A DNA stretch of 64,000 nucleotides from Deltaproteobacteria bacterium (GCA_016874835.1 VGTB01000003.1:1-64000); one strand, 5' to 3'. Shown: positions 17,963 to 27,590, numbered from the stretch's first letter. Numbers and translations: made by a program. The notes: a model not told the origin generated them from the sequence alone.

Positions 17963-18931
17963 GTGAAAATAATCAAAACCTTGCTATATCTCACCGCGGG
18001 AGCGGTGCTTCTCTCCACGTCAGTGCATGCGGAAGTCGTTGACAGAATCGTCGCAATTGTAAACGGCGATGTCATAATCCTGTCTGAATTGAACGCGGCT
18101 TTCGGAACATTGCAAAAAAGAATCGAGGCATCATCCAGAGAAGCCGACAAGGAAAAAATCCTCGCAGAATCCAGGAGGATGGTACTCGACAGAATGATCG
18201 ACAATCTGCTAATCGATCAAGAATCAAAAAAATCCGGGATCGTAATAAAAGACGAAGAGGTTATGGAGACCATTAAGGATATACTTTCCCGGAGAAATAT
18301 GTCCATGGATGATCTCTTGAGAGGGCTGGCACGAGAAGGAGCTTCTTTTGATACATACAAAAAGGACGTGAAAGAACATCTCCTGAAAATGAGGCTCCTC
18401 AGACGTGAGATAAAGTCCAGGATCACCGTGAGTGAAGAGGAAATAGGGAATTACTACAATAAGCACCGGCAGGACTACGAAGGGAAGGAAGCGGTAAGGA
18501 TCAAGCAAATCATCATCCTCCTCCCGAAAGATCATGACGAAAGCACGAAAAAAGCGCTCAGAGAAAAGATAGACAACATCCACAGGCAGCTGAGAAAAGG
18601 CGAATCATTTGATCTCCTTGCCGCCCGCTATTCCCAGGGACCAGCTGCGCACATGGGGGGTGACATCGGTTTTGTGGAAATAGGACTGATGCTTCCTGAA
18701 GTGGAAAAGGCGGCCTTTGGTCTGTCCAAAGACGAAATCAGCGACGTCATCGAATCTCCCGTCGGGTTTCATATCATCAGGGTCATTGATAAGAGAGGGG
18801 CCGGACTCAAGCCCATCGCAACCGTCCGCGATGAAATCATCCATAAGATTGAGGAACAGAAGATGGACAAGAAGTACGAAGAATGGATCAAAGAACTGCG
18901 AAATAAATCCCACATTGAAATAAAACTGTAG
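17963..18931 (+). CDS. surA: SurA-like periplasmic chaperone and peptidyl-prolyl isomerase
   Basis: A 322-residue protein with a Sec signal peptide (MKIIKTLLYLTAGAVLL to SVHAE) and SurA layout: VDRIVAIVNGDVIILSEL is the SurA N-domain signature, then one parvulin domain (IKQIIILLP, FDLLAARYSQGP, GGDIGFVEIG, SPVGFHIIRV). E. coli SurA has two parvulin domains; this has one, as is common in deltaproteobacteria. It carries outer-membrane protein precursors through the periplasm. Gene symbol by family resemblance only. Stop codon lies nine bases before the uvrA start. Confidence 0.88.
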   Translation: MKIIKTLLYLTAGAVLLSTSVHAEVVDRIVAIVNGDVIILSELNAAFGTLQKRIEASSREADKEKILAESRRMVLDRMIDNLLIDQESKKSGIVIKDEEVMETIKDILSRRNMSMDDLLRGLAREGASFDTYKKDVKEHLLKMRLLRREIKSRITVSEEEIGNYYNKHRQDYEGKEAVRIKQIIILLPKDHDESTKKALREKIDNIHRQLRKGESFDLLAARYSQGPAAHMGGDIGFVEIGLMLPEVEKAAFGLSKDEISDVIESPVGFHIIRVIDKRGAGLKPIATVRDEIIHKIEEQKMDKKYEEWIKELRNKSHIEIKL

Positions 18932-18940
18932 TTGACAAGA

Positions 18941-21751
18941 ATGCACTTCATCAGAGTAAAGGGAGCATCTCAACACAACCTCAAACATATCAGCGTCGAT
19001 ATCCCCCGTGACAAGTTGGTTGTGATAACCGGAGTCAGCGGTTCCGGGAAGTCCTCCCTCGCGTTCGATACAATCTATGCCGAGGGGCAGAGACGATACG
19101 TCGAATCGCTTTCCGCCTATGCCAGGCAATTCATCGGTCAGATGGACAAGCCCGACGTGGAATCCATCGAGGGACTTTCCCCCGCCATTGCCATCGAACA
19201 GAGGACGGCCAGTCAGAATCCCCGTTCGACCGTCGGTACTGTCACCGAAATCTATGATTATCTCCGACTCCTCTTCGCGAGAATCGGCATTCCCCACTGT
19301 TATCAATGCGGACGGGAGATACGATCTCAGACCATAGACATGATGGTGGAACACATTCTCGCACTCCCTGACAAGTCCAGAATCAATCTCCTGGCACCCA
19401 TCGCACGGGGAAAAAAGGGAGAATTTCAAAAAGAGCTGAAGAAGCTTCAGAGGGATGGATTTGTCAGGGTCCGGATTGACGGGGAGCTTCATGATCTCGG
19501 TGATGAAATCATTCTCGACAAGAATAAACGCCATGACATCGATGTCGTTGTTGACCGCCTCATTGTCAGGGAGGAAATCCGGAAACGCCTCAGAGACTCC
19601 CTTGAAATCGCAACAGGTCTCTCGGACGGGCTCGTCCGTATTACCCTCGCCACCGGGGAAGAATTCCTCTTCAGTGAGAGATACGCCTGCACGGAATGTA
19701 ATATCAGCGTGCCTGATATCGCTCCCCGGAATTTTTCCTTTAACAGCCCTTACGGAGCCTGTCCCGAATGTGGCGGGCTTGGATCCAGAATGTATTTCGA
19801 TGAGAATCTGGTGGTCCCCGATCAGGAACTCTCCATCCGGCAGGGCGCCATCGCTCCCTGGGCCGGTCGCAGCTCCCTGTATTATTACCAGATGCTTGAT
19901 GCATTATCCCAGCATTACCAATTTGATATCAACTGCCCCTTCAATCAACTGCCGAAGGATATCCAGTCCGTGCTCCTTCGTGGATCGGGAAAAGAAACGA
20001 TTAGGTTTTACGCTGACAGAGGGGGGAGAAGATTTTTCTACAGCAGGCCGTTTGAAGGAGTGCTTCCCCAGTTGGACAGGCGGTACAGGGAAACCAACTC
20101 TTATGCCGTGAGGATGGATCTGGCACGATATATCAATCTGAAGGACTGTCCCACATGCATGGGCTCACGATTGAAGAAGGAAAGTATGGCAGTCACCATA
20201 GCGGGAAAGAACATCTACGATGTGTGCCGGTTGTCCGTGAGGGAGTGCCTGCGTTTCTTTGAATCCATACCGCTGTCACGCCAGCAGAGGCTGGTCTCCG
20301 AGAGAATCCTTAAAGAAATTATCGAGAGACTGAGATTCCTTATGGACGTCGGTATGGACTACCTGAGCCTTGACCGTTCGTCGGGAAGTCTCTCCGGAGG
20401 CGAGGGACAGCGCATCAGGCTGGCCACACAGATCGGTTCGGGCCTTGTAGGGGTTCTGTACGTCCTGGACGAGCCCACAGTGGGTCTGCACCAGCGGGAT
20501 AACGTGAGGCTCATCTCTACTCTCAAACGGCTCAGAGATATGGGGAATACCGTCCTGGTCGTCGAACATGATCCGGCAATGATGATGGCTTCAGACTGCA
20601 TCATTGATATGGGACCGGGTGCGGGAATGGACGGCGGCAAAATCGTCTTCCAGGGAACGCCCGAGGAAATCTGCAGAAGCACCGGGTCACTGACGGGATT
20701 GTACCTTTCGGGGCAACTCTCAATCCCCACTCCCCAAAAGAGGAGAAGCCCTGCCGACAGATTTGTGTTCCTCGAGGGGGCATGCGAACACAATTTAAAA
20801 AATATTGACATTAAAATTCCCGTGGGTCTCTTTACCGCAGTAACGGGTGTCTCCGGTTCCGGCAAAAGCACCATGGTCATTGAAACTCTCTATAAGGCCC
20901 TTGCCCGGCGACTCAATCAGTACAGGGGCGGGATGGGGAAGATAAAGCGTCTCCTCGACATGGGAGAAATCGAGAGGGTTACCATGATGAACCAGCAGCC
21001 CATAGGACGAACGCCCCGTTCGAACCCGGTGACATACACGGGGGTGTTTTCCCACATAAGGGATCTCTTCACAGGTCTTTCGGAATCCAGGATCAGAGGG
21101 TATAAACCGGGCAGATTCAGCTTCAACGTAAAGGGCGGTCGATGCGAATCATGCGAGGGGAACGGTCTCATCAAGATAGAGATGCATTTTCTCCCCGATG
21201 TGTACGTGACGTGCGATGTGTGTCACGGAAAACGATTCAATCGGGACACCTTAGAGATAAAATACAAAGACAGGAACATTGCCGATGTCCTGGACATGAC
21301 TGTAAACCAGGCGCTGTCGTTCTTCGAGCACATACCGGCGATACGGTCGAAGCTCCAGCTCCTCTATGATGTCGGCCTGGGATACATCAGACTCGGCCAG
21401 CCGGCAACGACTCTGTCCGGCGGAGAGGCCCAGAGGATCAAACTGTCGCGAGAGCTGGGGAAAAGAACGAACAGGAATACCCTCTATATCCTGGACGAAC
21501 CCACCATCGGTCTCCACACCGCAGATATTCAGAAACTTTTGGATGTCCTCATGAGGCTGGTCGATATGGGCAATACGGTCGTGGTCATAGAACACAACCT
21601 GGACGTCATCAAGTGCGCCGACCACATCATCGACCTCGGCCCTGAGGGAGGCCCGGGGGGAGGTTATATAATCGCATCGGGAACACCGGAAGAGGTCGCT
21701 CGAACGGAACACTCTTTCACCGGCCAGTTCCTGCACAAGGTACTGCACTGA
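18941..21751 (+). CDS. uvrA: Excinuclease ABC subunit A
   Basis: Damage-recognition ATPase of nucleotide excision repair, about 936 residues. Both ABC modules are intact: Walker [10 protein letters not shown] near residue 33 and GVSGSGKST in the second half; signatures LSGGEGQR and LSGGEAQR; Walker [10 protein letters not shown] and ILDEPTIGL. The zinc modules show CYQCG, CTECN/CPECGG and CESCEGNG with [12 protein letters not shown] 18941 is used; an in-frame TTG directly after the surA stop (18932) is the other choice, neither with a good ribosome-binding site, so translational coupling to surA is likely. Its link to mfd in one run is functional as Mfd hands lesions to UvrA. Confidence 0.97.
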   Translation: MHFIRVKGASQHNLKHISVDIPRDKLVVITGVSGSGKSSLAFDTIYAEGQRRYVESLSAYARQFIGQMDKPDVESIEGLSPAIAIEQRTASQNPRSTVGTVTEIYDYLRLLFARIGIPHCYQCGREIRSQTIDMMVEHILALPDKSRINLLAPIARGKKGEFQKELKKLQRDGFVRVRIDGELHDLGDEIILDKNKRHDIDVVVDRLIVREEIRKRLRDSLEIATGLSDGLVRITLATGEEFLFSERYACTECNISVPDIAPRNFSFNSPYGACPECGGLGSRMYFDENLVVPDQELSIRQGAIAPWAGRSSLYYYQMLDALSQHYQFDINCPFNQLPKDIQSVLLRGSGKETIRFYADRGGRRFFYSRPFEGVLPQLDRRYRETNSYAVRMDLARYINLKDCPTCMGSRLKKESMAVTIAGKNIYDVCRLSVRECLRFFESIPLSRQQRLVSERILKEIIERLRFLMDVGMDYLSLDRSSGSLSGGEGQRIRLATQIGSGLVGVLYVLDEPTVGLHQRDNVRLISTLKRLRDMGNTVLVVEHDPAMMMASDCIIDMGPGAGMDGGKIVFQGTPEEICRSTGSLTGLYLSGQLSIPTPQKRRSPADRFVFLEGACEHNLKNIDIKIPVGLFTAVTGVSGSGKSTMVIETLYKALARRLNQYRGGMGKIKRLLDMGEIERVTMMNQQPIGRTPRSNPVTYTGVFSHIRDLFTGLSESRIRGYKPGRFSFNVKGGRCESCEGNGLIKIEMHFLPDVYVTCDVCHGKRFNRDTLEIKYKDRNIADVLDMTVNQALSFFEHIPAIRSKLQLLYDVGLGYIRLGQPATTLSGGEAQRIKLSRELGKRTNRNTLYILDEPTIGLHTADIQKLLDVLMRLVDMGNTVVVIEHNLDVIKCADHIIDLGPEGGPGGGYIIASGTPEEVARTEHSFTGQFLHKVLH

Positions 21752-21802
21752 TATTCCCGATAACATCTTTTCTCATTTCGTAAGTGTACCAACCTCTTTT
21801 TC

Positions 21803-21831
21803 TTGACACTTCATCGAAATACAGTTATGTG
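21803..21831 (+). promoter_or_regulatory. Candidate promoter for the ACT-fhs operon
   Basis: A perfect TTGACA (21803-21808) is followed after 17 bases by TATGTG (21826-21831), a weak -10. It would give a leader of about 170 bases before the ACT gene. Confidence 0.35.
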
Positions 21832-22010
21832 ATGATCCAAGTCATCTCCATTTTACCGGGGATATCCGCCGTAGCGTAGGTGCAACAGGGTGTTTTCATG
21901 CGTGCGTCGTGTAGTACCTTTGCCGCCCGAGTATCCTCAACCGGAGGTACTATGCTGGTGGGTGTAAGGCAGCCTGTTTTTTTAAACGAACAAAACTTCG
22001 GAGTTGACAT
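21832..22010 (+). other. Leader region of the ACT-fhs operon with inverted repeat and T run
   Basis: Contains a 7-bp inverted repeat AGTACCT/AGGTACT (21913-21919 and 21945-21951) and a run of seven T near 21977-21983 about 35 bases before the ACT start. No known riboswitch consensus could be matched by eye. It may be a regulatory leader or chance structure. Confidence 0.3.
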
Positions 22011-22550
22011 ATGAGATCATACGTCGTTTTTTCATCCATGGGGCCGGACCGTCCCGGTCTGGTGAGGGAAATTGCAGAATTTTTTTCAGCCCGTGGCATC
22101 AACATAGAACGATCCCGGGGCTGCGTGCTGGGAAATGAATTCGGCATGGTTATTCTGACATCGGGGGACAACGAGAACATCGAAGGGTTGATCAACGACC
22201 TGGACATTCTCCGAAAAAAAACCGGTCTTGATATCTACGTCCGGAAGACAAAGGCGCCCACCCACAGGGAGGTACTGCCGTCTATTCCCTACAAACTCAT
22301 CGCCATATCCATTGACCGGCCTGGAATCATCCATCAAATCTGTAAGGTCCTTCACGATCGAATGATCAATATCGAAGATATATTGACCAATGTTGACCAC
22401 GATCCCACGACCGGCGCCAATGTCTTTCAAATGGTCTGCTATTTTTCCCTGCCCCCGGCCGTTAAAATTATCGACCTCAAGAACGCCATCACCCGTATCA
22501 GTGACGAATACAATATCGATATCCGGTTCGACGCGGTGATCAGCAAGTAG
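22011..22550 (+). CDS. Double ACT-domain regulatory protein (GcvR-like)
   Basis: A 179-residue protein made of two ACT domains: residues 1-80 (VVFSSMGPDRPGLVREIAEFF, INIERSRG) and about 90-175 (LIAISIDRPGIIHQICKVL, INIEDILT). The DRPG signature in each domain is the usual ligand-binding turn of ACT domains that bind amino acids. The family includes the glycine cleavage repressor GcvR and similar stand-alone sensors. It is separated by two bases from fhs, so it likely senses an amino acid (glycine or serine would make sense, as inference) to adjust one-carbon flow. No DNA-binding domain is present. Confidence 0.85.
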   Translation: MRSYVVFSSMGPDRPGLVREIAEFFSARGINIERSRGCVLGNEFGMVILTSGDNENIEGLINDLDILRKKTGLDIYVRKTKAPTHREVLPSIPYKLIAISIDRPGIIHQICKVLHDRMINIEDILTNVDHDPTTGANVFQMVCYFSLPPAVKIIDLKNAITRISDEYNIDIRFDAVISK

Positions 22551-22552
22551 CC

Positions 22553-24238
22553 ATGGGGAAAGTAAAAGAACAACGTACCGTCAGCGGACCGAGACCAATC
22601 ACTGAAATCGCCGCCTCCATCGGCCTTATGGAGGATGACCTGGAATGTTACGGCCGTTACAAAGCCAAGGTCAGGATCGACGCGATCAAGCGTTTTGAAC
22701 GCAGGGCAAACGCCTCCCTGATCCTCGTCTCTTCAATGACCCCCACCCCCGCTGGTGAGGGGAAAACCACTGTAGCCATCGGGCTTGCGCAGTCCCTTGC
22801 CAGGCTGGGCAAGTCAACAATTGTTACTCTTCGCGAGCCATCCCTGGGACCTGTCTTCGGCATCAAAGGCGGCGCTACCGGCGGCGGGCTTTCCTGCGTA
22901 CTCCCCATGGACGACATCAATCTTCACTTTACGAATGACTTTCCGGCGGTGGAGAGCGCCCACAATCTCCTCTCCGCCCTTGTTGACAACAGCATATTTC
23001 ACGGCAACCCTCTGAATATCGATCCACGCAAGATCACCTGGCGCCGCGTGATGGACATAAATGATCGTTCCCTCCGGGATATCGTCATCGGCCTCGGTGG
23101 CTCCACAAACGGCGTACCCCGCGAGACAGGTTTCGACATCGTGCCCTCAAGCGAAATTATGGCGATTCTTTGCCTCTCCCGGTCATACGCGGAATTGAAG
23201 GACAAGATACGGAAAACCCTCGTAGGCTTTACCTATGACGACAAGCCTGTCATTACCGGAGATCTGAAGATAGAGGGTGCCGTCACTGCCCTTCTGAAAC
23301 ACGCCCTCCTTCCCAATCTGGTCCAGACCACAGAGGGTGTGCCGGCCATCATCCACGGCGGGCCCTTCGCCAACATCGCCCAGGGAACAAACAGTGTCAT
23401 AGGCACCGATCTCGCACTTCGCCTGGCCGATTACGTGGTGACTGAGGCGGGTTTTGGCTTTGAGCTCGGTGCGGAAAAGTATTTTGACATTGTGGCGCCG
23501 TACGGAGATTTAAATCCCCGCATCGTCGTCCTGGTGGCAACGGTACGAGCTCTGAAATACCATGCCGGCGTGTCCAGGGAGGCTCTCAACGACCCCAATC
23601 CCCGTCTGGCTGTCCTCGGCATGGCCAATCTGAGGAAGCATTATGAGAACATTGACAAGTTCAACGTCCCCTGCATCATCGCACTGAATCGTTTCGCTTC
23701 CGATACGGATGAAGAGATAGCGGCTGTCATCAAAGCGTCAGAATATGAAGGGATGAATATTGCACCTGCCGACATTTTCCACCTCGGCGGCGAGGGAGGC
23801 CTGTCTCTTGCGGAAAAGATGATGCATCTCATCGCGAAGGCAACCGGAACATACCGGACGCTCTACCACTGGGATCAGCCTGTGGAGGACAAGATATTCA
23901 CCGTTGCCAGCAAGATATACGGTGCTGTTTCCATCGATTACCAGCCCCTGGCAAAGCGGAATCTCGACCTCATCAAGAAATTCGGCTTTGACAAACTCCC
24001 GATATGTATCGCCAAAACCCAGCAGTCCCTTTCGGACAACCCGGCTCTCCTGGGACTGCCCAGAGACTTTATCGTCACCGTGCGGGAGATCAAGATCGCA
24101 TCCGGGGCGGGCTTCCTCATTCCCATTACGGGTGAAATCCTGCGCATGCCGGGCCTGTCGCAAGCACCGGCTGCCTACCACATCGACATCGACGACGAAG
24201 GAAATATCACAGGCATCACCACCCCCGGAGATGCCTGA
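22553..24238 (+). CDS. fhs: Formate-tetrahydrofolate ligase
   Basis: Joins formate and tetrahydrofolate with ATP to 10-formyl-THF, the entry step of the methyl branch of the Wood-Ljungdahl pathway and a route for one-carbon units in anaerobes. 561 residues, family length. P-loop TPTPAGEGKTTV lies near 63-74; LREPSLGPVFGIKGGATGGG, NLHFTNDFPAVESAHN and the C-terminal ITGEILRMPGL are diagnostic. It is translationally close to the ACT-domain gene (two bases between stop and start). No folD, cdh/acs or other acetogenesis gene is in the window, so a full acetyl-CoA pathway is not shown. Confidence 0.97.
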   Translation: MGKVKEQRTVSGPRPITEIAASIGLMEDDLECYGRYKAKVRIDAIKRFERRANASLILVSSMTPTPAGEGKTTVAIGLAQSLARLGKSTIVTLREPSLGPVFGIKGGATGGGLSCVLPMDDINLHFTNDFPAVESAHNLLSALVDNSIFHGNPLNIDPRKITWRRVMDINDRSLRDIVIGLGGSTNGVPRETGFDIVPSSEIMAILCLSRSYAELKDKIRKTLVGFTYDDKPVITGDLKIEGAVTALLKHALLPNLVQTTEGVPAIIHGGPFANIAQGTNSVIGTDLALRLADYVVTEAGFGFELGAEKYFDIVAPYGDLNPRIVVLVATVRALKYHAGVSREALNDPNPRLAVLGMANLRKHYENIDKFNVPCIIALNRFASDTDEEIAAVIKASEYEGMNIAPADIFHLGGEGGLSLAEKMMHLIAKATGTYRTLYHWDQPVEDKIFTVASKIYGAVSIDYQPLAKRNLDLIKKFGFDKLPICIAKTQQSLSDNPALLGLPRDFIVTVREIKIASGAGFLIPITGEILRMPGLSQAPAAYHIDIDDEGNITGITTPGDA

Positions 24239-24329
24239 TACCGGCTTCTGATGAGAAAAGCGGGAAGGATATCCCCCAAACCCACCTGCAGGCCAGGGGT
24301 CTCGCACCGTCTTTCAGGTTACACCTTCT

Positions 24330-25115
24330 TCAGGACAACTCAACATCAACCACCATGAGGTCACGGGCGAGGAGGAGCGGCCCCTGATAGGTCTTCCGGC
24401 ATTCTGCTTCGATATCGACACCGTCGCATTCAGGATAAAAGTGGGTCAGAATTAACCGCTTTGCCCCTGCGTCGGTGGCAATTCTCCCGGCCAGTGACGG
24501 CGTGAGGTGCCCCTCAACCTTCATGGCGTCGGGCAGTGCAGACTCACAGATGAGGATATCCACATCTTTGGCAATGGCAATTGCATTATCGCAAAAATCC
24601 GTGTCTCCCGTGAAAGCCACAGAAGTGCCATCAGGCGCTGTGATGCGGAAGCCGATACTGCTTTCGATGTGAAACATGGGCAGAGTATCCACCGTGAACG
24701 TATCGTCCGTGAACTGATCCTGTTCACAGTTATCGAGTTCGATGAGAGTCATAAGACCGGGCTCCAGCTCAATCCACTCCCCGTACACCCGGCGAAGCCC
24801 ATCATAGAAACGCTGAAGACCACGGGCCCCCAGCACCTGAAAGGGGGTACGGCGACGGTACGTCTGGGGATACTTGGTGGCAAAAATAAAGGTTACAAAC
24901 TCCCCCGTATGATCCGGGTGAAGATGGGTAAAAAAGAGATGGGAGACCTGCGGGATGGAAAATCCTGCTTCCAGCAACCTCCTGATGGTACCGACGCCGA
25001 GATCGAACAGGAGTATTTTATCTCCTACCTGAAGAAGCACGGACGAGGAACTTCTCTTCAACGAGGGAACGCACGTGCCCGATCCTAAAATGATCACTTT
25101 TATCTCCATATGCAC
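24330..25115 (-). CDS. MBL-fold hydrolase, ribonuclease Z-like
   Basis: A 261-residue metallo-beta-lactamase fold protein with the zinc motif THLHPDHTGEF near residues 63-73, VAFTGDTDFCDNA carrying the bridging Asp, and the last His in LILTHFYPE. The layout matches RNase Z-like and related stand-alone MBL hydrolases, but the long flexible arm of tRNase Z is absent, so tRNA processing is not claimed. ATG at 25115 is followed by a second ATG two codons on. Last gene of a five-gene minus-strand run, 22 bp after the YjbQ-type gene. Confidence 0.8.
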   Translation of the reverse strand: MHMEIKVIILGSGTCVPSLKRSSSSVLLQVGDKILLFDLGVGTIRRLLEAGFSIPQVSHLFFTHLHPDHTGEFVTFIFATKYPQTYRRRTPFQVLGARGLQRFYDGLRRVYGEWIELEPGLMTLIELDNCEQDQFTDDTFTVDTLPMFHIESSIGFRITAPDGTSVAFTGDTDFCDNAIAIAKDVDILICESALPDAMKVEGHLTPSLAGRIATDAGAKRLILTHFYPECDGVDIEAECRKTYQGPLLLARDLMVVDVELS

Positions 25116-25137
25116 CTTTGATTTGCTGTTTCTCCGA

Positions 25138-25533
25138 TCACCCCTGGATAAACTTTACCATCACCTTTCGCGTCCTCGGGCCGTCAAATTCACAGAAGAA
25201 AACTGACTGCCAGGTTCCCAGGACCAGTTCACCATCTTCCACACACACCACCTCCGAAGCCCCCAGTAAAGACGCCTTTATATGCGCATCAGAATTTCCC
25301 TCCGTATGACGGTAACGATCAGTGAGGGGAACAATTTTCCCCAGTTCCATCAATATGTCCTGCGGCACCGCCGGATCGGCGTTTTCGTTGATGGTAACTG
25401 CTGCCGTGGTGTGAGGAACAAACACATAGCAGACACCTTTCCTGATCCCGCTCTCCCTCAGGAGCGACCTGACGTGGTGAGTAATATCGATCATCTCTGT
25501 CCTGGCGCCGGTTCGAACGGTAAACTGTTTCAT
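25138..25533 (-). CDS. YjbQ/UPF0047 family protein
   Basis: A 131-residue protein of the YjbQ family, with FVPHTTAAVTINENADP near 46-62 and HTEGNSDAHIKASLLG near 83-98, which are the family hallmarks (conserved His and Asp around a putative metal site). Some members show weak thiamine phosphate synthase activity, but the true role is unknown. It sits between a TrpF-like protein and an MBL hydrolase in a minus-strand run; the run may form one transcription unit. Confidence 0.88.
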   Translation of the reverse strand: MKQFTVRTGARTEMIDITHHVRSLLRESGIRKGVCYVFVPHTTAAVTINENADPAVPQDILMELGKIVPLTDRYRHTEGNSDAHIKASLLGASEVVCVEDGELVLGTWQSVFFCEFDGPRTRKVMVKFIQG

Positions 25534-25594
25534 GATTTCACTTCCCTTTCAAAACCCCAGCCTTTTCTTTTAAGGATGAGTAAATGCAATTTCT

Positions 25595-26269
25595 TTATTG
25601 AACACGAGCGAACGCAGCCATCGCCTCCCTGACAAATGCGCGTACCAGAAGACGATCCTTTCTTCCATCTGATCCTTCAACACCCGTATGGACATCCACT
25701 CCTGCGGGCCGGACATGAATAATGGCGCTCCTGACATTTTCCACAGTGAGACCGCCTGCGAGCATGATCGGTTTCGGAGAAACAGTCACAAGCCAGCGGC
25801 TCACATCCCAGTCATGGGCCTTACCGGTAGCACCGGAGGCTCCACTCACAGGATCATACGTATCGGTGATAAAACCATCCACATAGGGAACACACATATT
25901 CAGAGATGATTCCAGTTCCGCCAGATTATGATCTCTAACGATAAGACTCTTTACGACGACAAAATGGGGAGCGAGTTCTCTTAACCTGACAAGTTGCCGG
26001 ATCGATACCTCGCCTTGTAACTGCACCATCTCAACGCCGATCCGCCGACAGCGCCCGACGATTCTTTCCGCTTCGCTCTCGTATGTTATCAACACCGCCT
26101 TCCGGGGAGGTTTCAACGTACGGACAATGAGAGCCGCTTCTTCCTCGCCCAGATCCTCCCGATGCACTGTGAGTCCGCAAGGGAATCCCAAGCGATGCAC
26201 ACCTTCGGCAATGAGCATATCCGCTTCCTTCTGATCAACGATACCTGCTACCTGGATGATCCCGTGCAC
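25595..26269 (-). CDS. Phosphoribosylanthranilate isomerase-like protein lacking the catalytic Cys
   Basis: A 224-residue TIM-barrel protein resembling TrpF: ADMLIAEGVHRLGF at the start, VQLQGEVS, DGFITDT and the phosphate-binding end GGLTVENVRSAI plus GVDVHTGVEGSDGRKD. In TrpF the first strand ends KICG, where the Cys is the general base; here it reads QVAG, so the Cys is replaced by Ala. The second catalytic Asp is kept in ITDT. No tryptophan gene is near, and the neighbours are YjbQ and a cyclophilin-like protein. It may be a paralogue with another sugar-phosphate substrate. The start is a GTG; function is open. Confidence 0.75.
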   Translation of the reverse strand: MHGIIQVAGIVDQKEADMLIAEGVHRLGFPCGLTVHREDLGEEEAALIVRTLKPPRKAVLITYESEAERIVGRCRRIGVEMVQLQGEVSIRQLVRLRELAPHFVVVKSLIVRDHNLAELESSLNMCVPYVDGFITDTYDPVSGASGATGKAHDWDVSRWLVTVSPKPIMLAGGLTVENVRSAIIHVRPAGVDVHTGVEGSDGRKDRLLVRAFVREAMAAFARVQ

Positions 26270-26373
26270 AGGGAACGCCTCTTACTCTCATTTCTTCACG
26301 AAAGAATTTCCCTTTCTCTTTTTCCTCTCAACGGACCAAGAGAAACGGGAGAGTCAACGTTATGTGACAGTGG

Positions 26374-26754
26374 CTATACCTCTGTTCTCTCAATCCTGAC
26401 AGCAGATGCGGATTTCAGCTTCCTCAACAGCGTTGCATCATCAATGACCTTCCCCACCAGGTTTACCGCACTCGCGGGAACGGGATCGGCCCCGGTACTC
26501 ATCGGTGTCGGACCGAAAAATATGGCAATTGCTCTTCCCGTAGGCCAGTATCCGATGTCCCCGATTTTCACCTTCGCTGTCGCCGTCTCGTCAAGGAATT
26601 CCCTCACCGGAACCTCAAAATAAAACTCATCGCCCCATTTTTCCGGTACCCCCTCAAGGGGAAGCTGTGCAACTATCGCCTTCGCACAGGCCGTGTCGAA
26701 AAACTCCGCGTGCAACATAACGTTATCTATCACTATCCTCACCTGAACCGGCAT
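26374..26754 (-). CDS. Small cyclophilin-like fold protein (TM1367 type)
   Basis: A 126-residue beta-rich protein with VRIVIDNVMLHAEFFDTACAK split at its start, WGDEFYFEVP, IGDIGYWPTGRAIAIFFGPTPMS, the features of the TM1367/DUF369 cyclophilin-like family. Structures of the family resemble cyclophilin but catalytic activity is unproven. AGGAGG lies upstream of the ATG. Middle gene of the minus-strand run between the ADP-ribosylglycohydrolase and the TrpF-like gene. Confidence 0.8.
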   Translation of the reverse strand: MPVQVRIVIDNVMLHAEFFDTACAKAIVAQLPLEGVPEKWGDEFYFEVPVREFLDETATAKVKIGDIGYWPTGRAIAIFFGPTPMSTGADPVPASAVNLVGKVIDDATLLRKLKSASAVRIERTEV

Positions 26755-26819
26755 GGTGTCACCTGCCTCCTGATCTCCTTCTGAAAATCACTGACACTCC
26801 TTCACGGAAGGATGTGTCA

Positions 26820-27590
26820 TCACAAGCCATACGCAGCATTGAACCTGTCTATGATCAGCAGGAATTCCTCCGGCAATCTCACTCTCACGGATGCTGCAAT
26901 GTTCTCCGGCACCTCTCCATAGAATGCGTGCGCAATTCCTCCGGCGATACAGGCCATGGTATCACTGTCGCCGCCTAAAGATACTGCCTTTCTTATCGCA
27001 TCTTCAAAGCTCTCCGCTTCCAGGAAGGCAATGATGGACTCCGGAACGGATCCCTGACAGGATACATCAAAGGAATACCACGGCCGTATATCATCCAGAG
27101 TACGTTCGAGATTATAATCAAAGCGTTCTTGTATCTCCCTTTTGATGGTTTCCTTGGATTCCCTCCTCCGTGCAAAGAAGATGGCCAGTGCCGTCGCCTG
27201 AGCCCCTTTTATTCCCTCGGGATGATTATGTGTCACCGCGGCACTCCTCTCAGCTTCATGCAACACGTCTTCGACGGAATCACACGCAAAACCGACAGGA
27301 CTTACCCTCATGGCGGAACCATTCCCCCAGCTGTTGTATGGGGCAGCGGATGGAGAGAACATCCAGTGATAGAACGACATGCCGTAGCCCGCATCCGGGT
27401 ATCTCCGACCGAAACTCTTCAAAGTTTCCGCATATTCAGCCCGCTCGAGAATCGCGTATGCTACAGCCACCGTCAGAACAGTGTCGTCTGTGAACGTAGA
27501 ATACCTGCTGAAAAGGGGGAATTCTGCGGATTTTACAGGATGGGCTTCGTATACGGAACCGATAATATCGCCTGCTATTGCCCCAAGCAT
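26820..27590 (-). CDS. ADP-ribosylglycohydrolase family protein
   Basis: A 256-residue all-helical protein of the DraG/ARH family, which removes ADP-ribose from proteins or small targets with two Mg ions. The first motif GAIAGDIIGSVYE is followed by FTDDTVLTVAVA (metal ligands T-D-D), and the second metal site is SLGGDSDTMACIAGG near 203-217. All ligands are present, so it should be active. GGAGCGG precedes the ATG. No nitrogenase or ADP-ribosyltransferase gene is near, so the target is unknown. First gene of the minus-strand run 24330-27590. Confidence 0.92.
   Translation of the reverse strand: MLGAIAGDIIGSVYEAHPVKSAEFPLFSRYSTFTDDTVLTVAVAYAILERAEYAETLKSFGRRYPDAGYGMSFYHWMFSPSAAPYNSWGNGSAMRVSPVGFACDSVEDVLHEAERSAAVTHNHPEGIKGAQATALAIFFARRRESKETIKREIQERFDYNLERTLDDIRPWYSFDVSCQGSVPESIIAFLEAESFEDAIRKAVSLGGDSDTMACIAGGIAHAFYGEVPENIAASVRVRLPEEFLLIIDRFNAAYGL

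Noticed and set aside
18605-19534. 309-codon minus-strand frame opposite surA and uvrA
   Set aside because: It mirrors two well-supported genes, has no domain and no start signal; antisense shadow of codon bias.
21832-22010. ZTP (pfl) riboswitch ahead of the ACT-fhs operon
   Set aside because: The family is often found before fhs, and a GCCGCC-like stretch is present, but the conserved 5' half and pseudoknot pattern could not be found.
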